Of a stretch of DNA of 12,781 nucleotides, positions 6,790-12,781 are shown in pieces. The position numbers were made by a program, and so were the translations under genes. The DNA comes from DATEHG01 sp041691295 (lineage in GTDB: Bacteria > Gemmatimonadota > Gemmatimonadetes > Gemmatimonadales > GWC2-71-9): positions 1-12,781 of the forward strand of contig JBEPVA010000111.1 of assembly GCA_041691295.1 (NCBI GenBank). The letters are read 5' to 3'. Numbering within the stretch: the stretch's first letter is position 1; every line of letters starts with the position of its first letter. The notes beneath the pieces were generated by a model. The model was not told the origin of the DNA. It searched no databases and worked only from the letters and a program-made list of their open reading frames with translations.

Positions 6790-8398
6790 ACAGTTTCGGT
6801 GTCCGCTTCCACCCCGGAATGAACGGCGCCGGCGACGCCGCCGAGCGGCGCAGGATTTCGAAATGCGGAGCGATCAGATCGGCCAGCTGCTGCGCCACGG
6901 CCATGTCGGTCCGGGTCAGTGGCTCGGCCACCGTCGAAGACATGGCCAGGGCGCCGAACACCAGGCCGCCGGTGCGCAGCGGCACGACCAGCGCCGACAC
7001 CGGTCCGGTCGGCGACGGAGTTTCGGTGAGCAGATAGGGAATCTCGCCCCGGATGACGCGGGCAGCCGCGGTGGCGGCGAGCGGAGTCTGGGGCCGGTCG
7101 GGCAGCGCGGTCGTGTCGCCCGGCTTCACGATGGCCACCCGGTGCTCGTCACTCAGCCGCACCGCAAATTCGAGGTGGCCCAGCGGCAGCAGCTGACCGG
7201 CAAGGCGGGCGAACTGCCTGGTGCCTTCGCCCAGCAGCGGAATCGTGGCCAGCAGTTCGGCAATCTGGCTCAGGTGCATTGGCACATGTCGCAGCACGGC
7301 CAGGTGGCTCTTGAGCACCTGGTGCTGCCAGCTCAGCACGAACGAATCGATCCGTGAGGCAATCAGGGCCCCGATATGATCCAGCAGGATGACATCTTCG
7401 GCCTGGTAGAAATCGGGGCCGGGGGTGCTGACCATGAGAAATCCGACGGTCCGTTCCAGCACTCGCAGCCGGACTCCGATCAGCGATCGGGGGCCCGATG
7501 CGCCCAGATCACCGAGTGGCGGCGGGAACGGACCGCGCCCATCCGTCTCCGTGTTCCGGACCCGGACGATTCCCGCTTCGGTGAACACGCGCTCCACATC
7601 GCAGGCCGCACGAGGCAGGACGAGTTGCGGATCGGACCAGAGCGGGCCGTGGCCATGACCGGTCAGGCGGTACGTCTGTTCCGGAGTGGTATCGGGAATC
7701 AGGATCTCGATCGCGTCGTGCGGCAGCAGCGGCTGCACGGCAAAGGACAGCGCCAGGATAAAGTCGCGCGGGGTGCCCGCGCCACTGGCGGCCTGCCCGA
7801 GCGAGGAGAGCATTTCGGCCATTCGCTGCGCTTCGGACGGTCCCGTATCCGGGGCCCGCGGAGCTCCGTTGAGGTCGCCGACATCCTCCAGCGAATGACT
7901 CGCCGGCCAGCGCCGCGCCACCCGGCCCACCATCGGCGCGATGGTCATCAACATCCGGTCGAGCGCAATCCGGGCGACCGCCGGGTACCGACCGGCTTCG
8001 AGGGCGCCCAGCAGCACCAGCCCCACATCGGCGGTGCCATGTCGGATCGCCGCGGCGACCGCGGAGCCGTAGCTGGCATCCCGCAGAATCTCCTCGAGCA
8101 CGCCCAGCTGCGCCGGGTCGATGTACGGATCGGCGCGCGGAACCACGAGGTGGTCCTGGCTCAGTTCATCCGGACCGATCAGGATGGGATCGCCACCGGA
8201 AGGGTAGATCCAGAGGGCAAAGAGGTCGTGCGGAATTCCCTGCTGCGCAAAGCTGTCCGACAACGCCTCGCGCCAGGTCCGGATGGCTTCGAGGTCGTTG
8301 CCCGAATCGTCCAGCCTGAGGAACGGCACGGCCGGCCCCTCGGCGGAGGAAGCTGATCGGGTGAACCCGAGGTCGGACCGTCTTGGCGGTATCGTCAC
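6788..8398 (-). CDS. Protein of three GAF-like domains without an output domain
   Basis: The 536-residue soluble protein shows GAF-like alternation of strands and helices three times: about residues 38-160, 190-352 and 372-515. The second is clearest, with SLIGVRLRVLERTVGFLMVST (305-325) and AEDVILLDHIGALIASRI (333-350). The third has ALVVPLRTGGLVFGALAMSS (469-488), then DMAVAQQLADLIAPHFEIL (498-516). GAF domains bind small molecules such as cyclic nucleotides or haem, or serve in dimerisation. I see no histidine kinase, GGDEF, phosphatase, HTH or sigma-54 domain, so output would need a partner protein. Start is GTG at 8398 without a Shine-Dalgarno; a GTG at residue 24 is an alternative. It lies upstream of cphB on the same strand, but a 240-base gap makes a shared operon uncertain. 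Confidence 0.75.
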   Translation of the reverse strand: MTIPPRRSDLGFTRSASSAEGPAVPFLRLDDSGNDLEAIRTWREALSDSFAQQGIPHDLFALWIYPSGGDPILIGPDELSQDHLVVPRADPYIDPAQLGVLEEILRDASYGSAVAAAIRHGTADVGLVLLGALEAGRYPAVARIALDRMLMTIAPMVGRVARRWPASHSLEDVGDLNGAPRAPDTGPSEAQRMAEMLSSLGQAASGAGTPRDFILALSFAVQPLLPHDAIEILIPDTTPEQTYRLTGHGHGPLWSDPQLVLPRAACDVERVFTEAGIVRVRNTETDGRGPFPPPLGDLGASGPRSLIGVRLRVLERTVGFLMVSTPGPDFYQAEDVILLDHIGALIASRIDSFVLSWQHQVLKSHLAVLRHVPMHLSQIAELLATIPLLGEGTRQFARLAGQLLPLGHLEFAVRLSDEHRVAIVKPGDTTALPDRPQTPLAATAAARVIRGEIPYLLTETPSPTGPVSALVVPLRTGGLVFGALAMSSTVAEPLTRTDMAVAQQLADLIAPHFEILRRSAASPAPFIPGWKRTPKL

Positions 8399-8428
8399 TG
8401 GTTACTGACTAGGCAGGAGTCGTGCCGG

Positions 8429-8537
8429 AGCGAACTGACAGAATATGTAAATCGTTGTGTGGCATAGCGATACGCTGAAATACCATTACTCAGCCGACCG
8501 AATAGTCGGCAGCGCTAACTGCTTTGGTCAGTTCGCT
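8429..8537. other. Nested inverted repeats between the GAF gene and the copper operon; candidate structured leader
   Basis: AGCGAACTGAC (8429-8439) is the perfect reverse complement of GTCAGTTCGCT (8527-8537). Between them are two small hairpins: AGCG-ATA-CGCT (8466-8476) and GCCGAC-CGAATA-GTCGGC (8493-8510). Together they would form a three-way junction of 109 bases with an 11-base closing stem. On the minus strand it would be the leader of the GAF gene, ending 30 bases before its start. The copper promoter lies to the right, outside the element. I do not recognise a known RNA family. Confidence 0.45.
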
Positions 8538-8562
8538 TTGCACGGTTGACGCCCCCATATCA

Positions 8563-8591
8563 TTGAAATACCCCCCACCCCTATATATCTT
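8563..8591 (+). promoter_or_regulatory. Copper operon promoter with CsoR-type operator in the spacer
   Basis: TTGAAA (8563-8568) and TATCTT (8586-8591) are spaced by exactly 17 bases. The spacer, TACCCCCCACCCCTATA (8569-8585), consists of C-tracts bounded by T/A steps, like the operators of the CsoR/RcnR/FrmR repressor family. A protein bound there would block RNA polymerase. A CsoR-family gene is the last gene of this cluster, so copper-responsive autoregulation is likely. CsoR operators are often palindromic (C-tract then G-tract); here both tracts are C, so the exact mode is uncertain. TTGACG at 8546 is an alternative -35 but has no good -10 at the right distance. Confidence 0.65.
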
Positions 8592-8633
8592 GCCATTCGT
8601 TCTGACCACGGAACTCAATCAGGAGTAACCAAT

Positions 8634-8849
8634 ATGACTCCTTTCACTCTGCACATCGACGGTATGAGCTGCGGCCACTGCCTCAACGCGGTCAAGAAGG
8701 CGCTGACGGCCCTTCCGGGAATCACCAATCTCTCGGTGGAGATCGGCCGAGCTGATCTCAACTACGATCCTGCCGCCATCGACCAAACCCGAATCGCGGC
8801 GGCCGTGACGGCGGCGGGTTATAAAGCCACGCCGGCAGTGCAGCACTGA
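8634..8849 (+). CDS. copZ: CopZ-like copper chaperone (HMA domain)
   Basis: The 71-residue protein is a single heavy-metal-associated domain. The metal site is GMSCGHC (residues 10-16), with Cys13 and Cys16 as the expected Cu(I) ligands. The remaining pattern (VKKALTALPGI, SVEIGRADLNYDP, IAAAVTAAGYKA) is the usual beta-alpha-beta repeat of the fold. Such chaperones carry Cu(I) in the cytoplasm and hand it to CopA or to the CsoR repressor. AGGAG at 8621-8625 lies eight bases before the ATG and fixes the start. The stop overlaps the copA start by one base (TGATG), so the two are very likely co-translated. The C-rich operator promoter stands directly upstream. Mercury or other soft metals are less likely given the gene order. 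Confidence 0.93.
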   Translation: MTPFTLHIDGMSCGHCLNAVKKALTALPGITNLSVEIGRADLNYDPAAIDQTRIAAAVTAAGYKATPAVQH

Positions 8850-11110
8850 TGACTGAGGTCGCCGTGCCGGTCCAGGCGCACACCACCCTGGATATCTCGG
8901 GAATGACCTGTGCCGCATGCAGTGCTCGAGTCGAGCGGGCGCTGCGGGCGGTGCCGGGCGTCGCCGAGGCGCGGGTCAATTTGATGACGGGCATGGCGTC
9001 GGTGGATTTCAATCCCGACGACGTCTCGCCAGCGGCGTTGGCCGCGGCAGTGCGCGAGTCGGGCTACGGCGCCGAGCAGGCGGAGAACAAGGACAGCCGA
9101 GCCAGGTTGAGCCAGCGCGAGACCGAGCGCAACGACGAGGTCATCCGCCTCCACCGCCAGTTCTGGCCCAGTGCCGTTGCCGCTGTTGTCACGATGTTGC
9201 TCTCGATGCGGCTGCATGACGCGGGGCCGGACGCCGGTCCTCTCCGCTACCTGCTCCTCCTGATCACTGCATTGGTGCTGATCGGCCCCGGCCGCCAGTT
9301 CTTTGTCCGCGGCTGGCGGGCGGCTCGTCATGGCGGCGCCGACATGAACAGCCTCGTGGCTCTCGGCACCGGGGCCGCCATGCTCTTGAGTGTGGCAATC
9401 ACGATCCGGACTGATTGGTTTAGCTCGCGCGGGCTGCCGGCCGATGTCTACTTCGAAGCGGTCACCGCCATCATCGCCTTTGTGCTGCTGGGCCGGCTGC
9501 TCGAAGCTCGGGCCCGCGGCCAGAGCTCGGCCGCCATTCGCCGGCTGGCGGGGCTGGCACCTCGAACCGTGCACCGGATGATTGCCGGCGGCACCGAGGA
9601 AGTCGACATCGACGCCGTGCACGTCGGCGATCTGCTGCTCTGCCGACCCGGCGAACGGATTCCGGTGGACGGCAGCGTGGTCGACGGTCGCAGCAATGTC
9701 GATGAGTCGATGCTGACCGGTGAGCCGCTTCCCGTGCTCAAGACGACTGGTGACCGAGTCATCGGCGGCACCTTGAACGGACTCGGCGCGCTCCGGATCC
9801 AGGCCACCGAAGTCGGAGCCGCAACCGCGCTGGCCCGCATCCTTCGACTGGTGGAGGAAGCCCAGACCAGCAAGCCCGCCATTCAGCGGCTGGCTGATCG
9901 GATCTCCGGCGTCTTCGTTCCGATCGTCGCGGCGCTCGCCGTCGTGGTCTTCCTGGTCTGGTGGCTGATCGGTCCCCAGCCGTCCGCGCTGCACGGCTTC
10001 GTCTCCGCGGTCACAGTCCTCATCATCGCGTGCCCCTGTGCCATGGGGCTGGCCGTGCCCACCGCCGTCATGGTTTCGACCGGACGCGGCGCCGAACTAG
10101 GCATCCTGATCAAGGGTGGTGAGGTACTCGAACGCTCATCTGGCGTGAACCTGATCGCCTTGGACAAGACCGGTACCATCACCGAGGGCAGGCCTTCGGT
10201 GACTGCCATCGTGCTGGTCGAGGGAGACACAGGCTCAGAAAACGAACTGCTGGCTGACGCCGGTGCCGTCGAAAAGCTCAGCGAACATCCGATTGCCACT
10301 GCCGTGATCCGGGCCGCGGGAGCCCGCGGTCTGGTGCTGAGTGAGCCGAGCGAGTTCGCGGCGCTCGCGGGCAAAGGGGCCAGCGCCATCGTTCAGGGCC
10401 GCCAGATCCAGCTCGGCAACCGGCGCCTGATGCAGGAGTTCGGCGTCACCGACTCCGAGCTCGATGCCCTCGATCGGCATCTGCCGGCATCGGCCAGCAT
10501 CATTTTCGTGGCTCGTGACGGTCGGCTGGCGGGTGCACTCGCGGTGGCGGATCCGGTACGGGCTGGCAGTCGTGAGGCGGTGTCCGAGCTGCACCGGCAC
10601 GGCTACGAGGTCGTGTTGCTGAGTGGCGATCGGGAGGCGGCGGCGCGCGCCGTGGCCGCACAGGTGGGCATCACCCGGGTGGAAGCCGATCAGCTCCCCG
10701 GGCAGAAGCTCGAGGCCATTCAGCGCTGGCGGAGCGAGGGTCGAGTGGTCGCCATGGTTGGGGATGGACTGAACGACGGGCCAGCGCTGGCGGCTGCCGA
10801 TGTCGGCATCGCGATGGGTACCGGTACCGACGTGGCCATGGCCGCGGCGGCCATCACCCTGGTCGGCGGAGATCCGATGGGTGTGCCGAGGGCGCTGGAG
10901 CTGTCGCGCCAGGCGCTGCGCATCATCCGGCAGAATCTCTGGTGGGCATTCGGCTACAACCTCGTCGCGCTGCCCGTGGCCGCCGGTGTACTCTATCCCG
11001 CCTTCGGACTCTTGCTCACCCCGGGAGTCGCGGCCGCCGCCATGGCGCTGAGTTCGGTCAGCGTCGTGGCGAATTCCCTCAGACTGAGAAGCGTGACAGG
11101 TAACAGGTGA
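8849..11110 (+). CDS. copA: Cu(+)-exporting P1B-type ATPase
   Basis: CopA pumps Cu(I) out of the cytoplasm at the cost of ATP. In order, the 753-residue protein shows one N-terminal HMA domain (GMTCAAC, 18-24), an Arg-rich linker, four membrane helices between about 105 and 220, the actuator TGE (290-292), the transport-site CPC (395-397) in helix 6, the phosphorylated Asp439 in DKTGT, SEHP (478-481) in the nucleotide domain, GDGLND (638-643), and the last two helices with YN (703-704) and MALSS (732-736). The CPC/YN/MxxSS set is that of the Cu(I) subgroup. The start overlaps the copZ stop. The last residues (SVTGNR) and the stop codon are encoded by 7-base repeat units, so the C-terminus has probably been rewritten by the repeat. 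Confidence 0.96.
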   Translation: MTEVAVPVQAHTTLDISGMTCAACSARVERALRAVPGVAEARVNLMTGMASVDFNPDDVSPAALAAAVRESGYGAEQAENKDSRARLSQRETERNDEVIRLHRQFWPSAVAAVVTMLLSMRLHDAGPDAGPLRYLLLLITALVLIGPGRQFFVRGWRAARHGGADMNSLVALGTGAAMLLSVAITIRTDWFSSRGLPADVYFEAVTAIIAFVLLGRLLEARARGQSSAAIRRLAGLAPRTVHRMIAGGTEEVDIDAVHVGDLLLCRPGERIPVDGSVVDGRSNVDESMLTGEPLPVLKTTGDRVIGGTLNGLGALRIQATEVGAATALARILRLVEEAQTSKPAIQRLADRISGVFVPIVAALAVVVFLVWWLIGPQPSALHGFVSAVTVLIIACPCAMGLAVPTAVMVSTGRGAELGILIKGGEVLERSSGVNLIALDKTGTITEGRPSVTAIVLVEGDTGSENELLADAGAVEKLSEHPIATAVIRAAGARGLVLSEPSEFAALAGKGASAIVQGRQIQLGNRRLMQEFGVTDSELDALDRHLPASASIIFVARDGRLAGALAVADPVRAGSREAVSELHRHGYEVVLLSGDREAAARAVAAQVGITRVEADQLPGQKLEAIQRWRSEGRVVAMVGDGLNDGPALAAADVGIAMGTGTDVAMAAAAITLVGGDPMGVPRALELSRQALRIIRQNLWWAFGYNLVALPVAAGVLYPAFGLLLTPGVAAAAMALSSVSVVANSLRLRSVTGNR

Positions 11111-11154
11111 GAGGGATCGGCTGGTCCCTGTCACCTCTCACTTTTCACCTCTCA
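11094..11154 (+). repeat. Inverted heptad arrays forming a hairpin across the copA stop
   Basis: TGACAGG, TAACAGG and TGAGAGG (11094-11114) are followed by CCTGTCA, CCTCTCA, CTTTTCA and CCTCTCA (11127-11154). CCTGTCA and CCTCTCA are exact reverse complements of left-arm units. The best stem pairs 11105-11116 with 11125-11136 (11 of 12 positions) around an 8-base loop. The copA stop codon TGA (11108-11110) is in the left arm, and csoR starts 22 bases after the right block. It could lower or end read-through from copA into csoR, or protect the upstream message. Only ATTTTT follows, at 11157-11162, so a full intrinsic terminator is possible but unproven. Confidence 0.8.
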
Positions 11155-11175
11155 CGATTTTTCGCCGGAGCGAGA

Positions 11176-11520
11176 ATGCATACCAACTCAGAGCCCTCAT
11201 GCCCTTGCTCCCTCCCCGGCGCCGAGCCGAGGCATGCCGTGGCGGTTGATCCCGAGATCAAGCGGACGGTGCAGAACCGGTTGCGCCGGATCGAAGGGCA
11301 GATTCGCGGGCTCGAGCGGATGGTGGAGGAGGAGCGTTACTGCTCCGACGTGATCACCCAGGTGGCCAGTGTGCAGGAAGCGCTGCGGGGGGTGAGCCGG
11401 GCGCTGCTGCAGAATCATCTGCGCCACTGCGCCGCGGCGGCCCTGCAGTCCGGAGATCCCGACCGGCAGCAGGCGATGGTCGAAGAGCTGGTGGGGTTGA
11501 TGGATCGGGGGAGCAGGTAG
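11176..11520 (+). CDS. csoR: CsoR/FrmR-family copper-sensing repressor
   Basis: This 114-residue all-helical DUF156-type regulator carries the family core DPEIKRTVQNRLRRIEGQIRGLERMV (25-50). The Cu(I) ligand set Cys56 (RYCSDV), His81 and Cys85 (NHLRHC) matches CsoR rather than the formaldehyde sensor FrmR or the nickel sensor RcnR. Apo-CsoR binds C/G-tract operators, and Cu(I) releases it. The target is probably the C-rich site upstream of copZ. I start at ATG 11176 because GGAG lies five bases upstream; the frame is open further left but crosses the repeat hairpin. The first 24 residues precede the family core and hold a Cys-Pro-Cys (9-11), an uncommon extra pair of possible copper ligands. 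Expression may be set partly by the hairpin after copA. Confidence 0.93.
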   Translation: MHTNSEPSCPCSLPGAEPRHAVAVDPEIKRTVQNRLRRIEGQIRGLERMVEEERYCSDVITQVASVQEALRGVSRALLQNHLRHCAAAALQSGDPDRQQAMVEELVGLMDRGSR

Positions 11521-11531
11521 CCCTGACCTGC

Positions 11532-11594
11532 GGGAAAAGCGAACGGGGAAACGCGAAAAGCGAAAAGGGAACAGCGAATAGCGAACGGGAAAAG
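11532..11594. repeat. Heptanucleotide tandem repeat, word GSGAANN
   Basis: Nine contiguous 7-base units start 11 bases after the csoR stop. They include GCGAACG, GGGAAAC, GCGAAAA, GGGAACA and GCGAATA. The G-S-G-A-A core is conserved in eight of the nine and positions 6 and 7 vary. The exact 63-base length with no slip in phase shows that the period is truly seven. The reading frames it creates are Phe/Ser-rich on the minus strand and are not genes. Confidence 0.95.
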
Positions 11595-11798
11595 CCCCAT
11601 TCCGAAGGCATGTCGCGCCGAGCGGAGCGAGGGACAGGTCTCAAGGAATGAGCGCTGTCACGCCTCGCGCAGCGGGGCGGCTGGTCTCAACTGGGATACC
11701 TCATCCCGAGGTGACCCGAGCGTCAGCGAGGGGACCGAGGGATCGCTCGAGGTGTGGATGCGGAACCCCTCACGGCCGGGGGCTGTTCGCTCCTTGAT

Positions 11799-11822
11799 CC
11801 TCGGCTGAAGCCGCGGCTCGGC
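11799..11822. repeat. Palindromic repeat, copy 1
   Basis: CCTCGGCTGAAGCCGCGG folds as an eight-pair stem with one mismatch (T against G) around GA, and CTCGGC follows. It is an imperfect copy of the element at 11922-11946, 123 bases to the right, which makes a recurrent repeat more likely than chance. Confidence 0.6.
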
Positions 11823-11921
11823 ACTGGGAACTAAAGTGCCCTGCGACGGATGGAATTGGAGTCTGTCTCCCCGAGCGGAGCGAGGGCTGGACCTGGGGCA
11901 TGCGGTGGCCGGCTCGTGAGT

Positions 11922-11946
11922 CCTCGGCTGAGAGCCGAGGCTCGGC
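11922..11946. repeat. Palindromic repeat, copy 2
   Basis: CCTCGGCT (11922-11929) and AGCCGAGG (11933-11940) are perfect reverse complements around the loop GAG, followed by CTCGGC as in copy 1. The difference from copy 1 inside the right arm, together with the changed loop, keeps most of the pairing in both copies. Confidence 0.65.
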
Positions 11947-12080
11947 GCGATATCGCTGAAGCGATGTACTGCAGCCGTCACCTCGCGCGTGGAGATTTGC
12001 CACGAACACCCCTCGACGAGGTCGGCCGGGTTTCTTCGCCGCCTTCGGCGGCTCGCAATGACGAAGTTGAGTTGAGATCA

Positions 12081-12107
12081 GCCGGCCCCGAAGGGGCCGG
12101 CATTTTG
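12081..12107 (+). terminator. Terminator-like GC hairpin
   Basis: GCCGGCCCC (12081-12089) pairs perfectly with GGGGCCGGC (12093-12101) around GAA, and ATTTTG follows on the plus strand. The very stable stem with a short T-run fits an intrinsic terminator. The nearest plus-strand gene, csoR, ends 560 bases earlier, so it may instead be another palindromic repeat, or it may shield the integrase from read-through. Confidence 0.5.
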
Positions 12108-12190
12108 TCGCTATAGGCACGTCGTTGCGAGACGCGAGCAGAGCGAGCCTGTCCCGAATGCAGTGTAGGAAAGCAACCTGATGAGGGATC

Positions 12191-12303
12191 GAGACAGAAA
12201 TCAGGGAGGAGGAGTCGGGAGACAGGAACGACCTCCTTTCCTCATCTGTCGGTCCGTCGCAATCAGGAGGGTGGGGTTCGTCCTGTCTTCTGTCTCCTGC
12301 AGT
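12191..12303. repeat. Inverted heptad arrays, word GAGACAG, upstream of the integrase
   Basis: The left block (12191-12232) reads in sevens as GAGACAG, AAATCAG, GGAGGAG, GAGTCGG, GAGACAG, GAACGAC, with two exact GAGACAG. The right block (12283-12303) reads CTGTCTT, CTGTCTC, CTGCAGT, and CTGTCTC is the exact reverse complement of GAGACAG. About 50 bases separate the blocks. They end 44 bases before the integrase start and could fold as a long imperfect hairpin. The phase is less regular here than in the other arrays. Confidence 0.65.
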
Positions 12304-12347
12304 TGAGCCCTGGCAACCCTCTACCCGCCTCTCCGCGTCACAGTGAC

Positions 12348-12781
12348 ATGCCTCACGTCTGCACGGACCCCTTCACAACCACCGTCGGAGCGCACCTCGA
12401 GTGGCTCCGCACCGCTCACCGTGCGGCCGAGACGATCCGGAACCAGCGCAGTGTCCTGGCCCGGTTCACCCGGTGGATGGGTGCATCTGGGCTTGCCAAT
12501 CTCGGAGCGCTCACGGCCGAGCGGGTGGCCGAGTACCAGGGGGAATTGGTGCGGGCCACTCGGCGCGACGGGCAGCCCCTCTCGATCGGGACCCGCTACG
12601 AGCATCTGGTTGCGTTGCGCGGCTTCTTGATCTGGGCGAGCGAGCGAGGGTCGGTATCTCGTCTCTCTCTGGCCGGGATCAGCCTGCCCCGACGTCCCGT
12701 CACCATTCCACGCGGCATTCTTTCACTGGGTGCCCTCGAGGCCGTCCTGGCGCAGCCCGATGTCCGGTGGCCGCTCGGCAT
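12348..12781 (+). CDS. Tyrosine recombinase / integrase, N-terminal part (runs off the window)
   Basis: The frame from ATG 12348 stays open for 144 codons to the window end. It shows the SAM-like core-binding domain of tyrosine recombinases: TVGAHLEWLRTAHRAAETIRN near the start, then ARFTRWMGASG, LTAERVAEYQGELV, and SIGTRYEHLVALRGFLIWASERG. The last visible part (SLGALEAVLAQPDVRWPLG) is the usual entry to the catalytic domain. The catalytic Arg, His and Tyr lie beyond the edge, so activity cannot be judged. The family includes XerC/D, phage and integron integrases; this fragment cannot separate them. No clear Shine-Dalgarno is present and TTG at 12303 is an alternative start in the same frame. 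It might belong to a mobile element entering from the right. Confidence 0.88.
   Translation, partial: MPHVCTDPFTTTVGAHLEWLRTAHRAAETIRNQRSVLARFTRWMGASGLANLGALTAERVAEYQGELVRATRRDGQPLSIGTRYEHLVALRGFLIWASERGSVSRLSLAGISLPRRPVTIPRGILSLGALEAVLAQPDVRWPLG

Larger units (their letters stand above)
11598..12190. other. Gene-free region of dispersed palindromic repeats
   Basis: I find no supported gene in this stretch; the open frames are low-complexity Arg/Ser/Pro strings. CCGAGCGGAGCGAGGG occurs identically at 11618-11633 and 11871-11886, with diverged relatives at 11715-11733 and 12134-12149. Segments such as TCATCCCGAG, TCGCAATGACG and TCGTTGCGAG resemble the short intergenic repeats scattered through many bacterial genomes. 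The region lies between the copper operon and the integrase and looks like a sink for repeats. Confidence 0.6.

Noticed and set aside
7376..8356. A 326-residue plus-strand open frame opposite the GAF gene
   Set aside because: Its composition is Arg/Gly/His/Gln-rich, no domain is visible, and it follows the antisense pattern of the GAF codons.
8819..9994. A 391-residue minus-strand open frame opposite copZ/copA
   Set aside because: It is a low-complexity shadow of copA, whose motifs are complete on the plus strand.
11658..12120. Minus-strand frames of 107 and 116 residues
   Set aside because: They are built from dispersed palindromic repeats, with no start-site support and no domain.
12343..12630. 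A 95-residue plus-strand frame at the integrase locus
   Set aside because: The frame starting at 12348 stays open to the window end and has the recombinase pattern; the other frame is a Ser/Pro/Arg shadow.

Overview
The window is a high-GC bacterial chromosome segment. The GC bias, a cyanophycin locus with an extra Mur-type ligase, a stand-alone four-helix-bundle (23S IVS-type) gene and many short tandem repeats between genes suggest an environmental Gemmatimonadota-like organism. That assignment is inference from gene style, since no rRNA or other taxonomic marker is present.

Layout: the left two thirds (about 189-8398) is read mostly on the minus strand. In transcription order it holds a three-GAF sensor-like protein (6788-8398), a possible small Trp-rich ORF (6321-6548) overlapping the start of cyanophycinase cphB (5482-6324), cyanophycin synthetase cphA (2464-5244), and a CphA-like Mur ligase with no ATP-grasp domain (189-1958). 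A plus-strand four-helix-bundle gene (2078-2452) sits between the last two. CphA makes the Asp/Arg polymer cyanophycin, a nitrogen, carbon and energy store, and CphB breaks it down to dipeptides. The Mur-only protein is a likely third member of the pathway with an unknown substrate.

The right third is a plus-strand copper module: a C-rich CsoR-type operator inside a promoter (8563-8591), copZ-like chaperone (8634-8849), CopA-type Cu(+)-exporting P1B ATPase (8849-11110), and a CsoR/FrmR-family repressor (11176-11520). It reads as an autoregulated copper-efflux operon. About 830 bases without a gene follow, filled with repeats and palindromes. The window ends inside a tyrosine recombinase gene that starts at 12348 and runs off the edge.

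The most unusual feature is not a gene. Nearly every gene boundary carries a tandem array with an exact 7-base period, and the 7-base word is different at almost every boundary (GACGAGA, CGCGGTA, TCRAGRG, AGACCCT, TTAGCCN, TGAVAGG, GSGAANN, GAGACAG). Four of these blocks occur as inverted pairs that could fold. Several overlap stop or start codons of the flanking genes. Two further nested inverted-repeat elements (5314-5402 and 8429-8537) look like unassigned structured RNAs or small non-coding elements.
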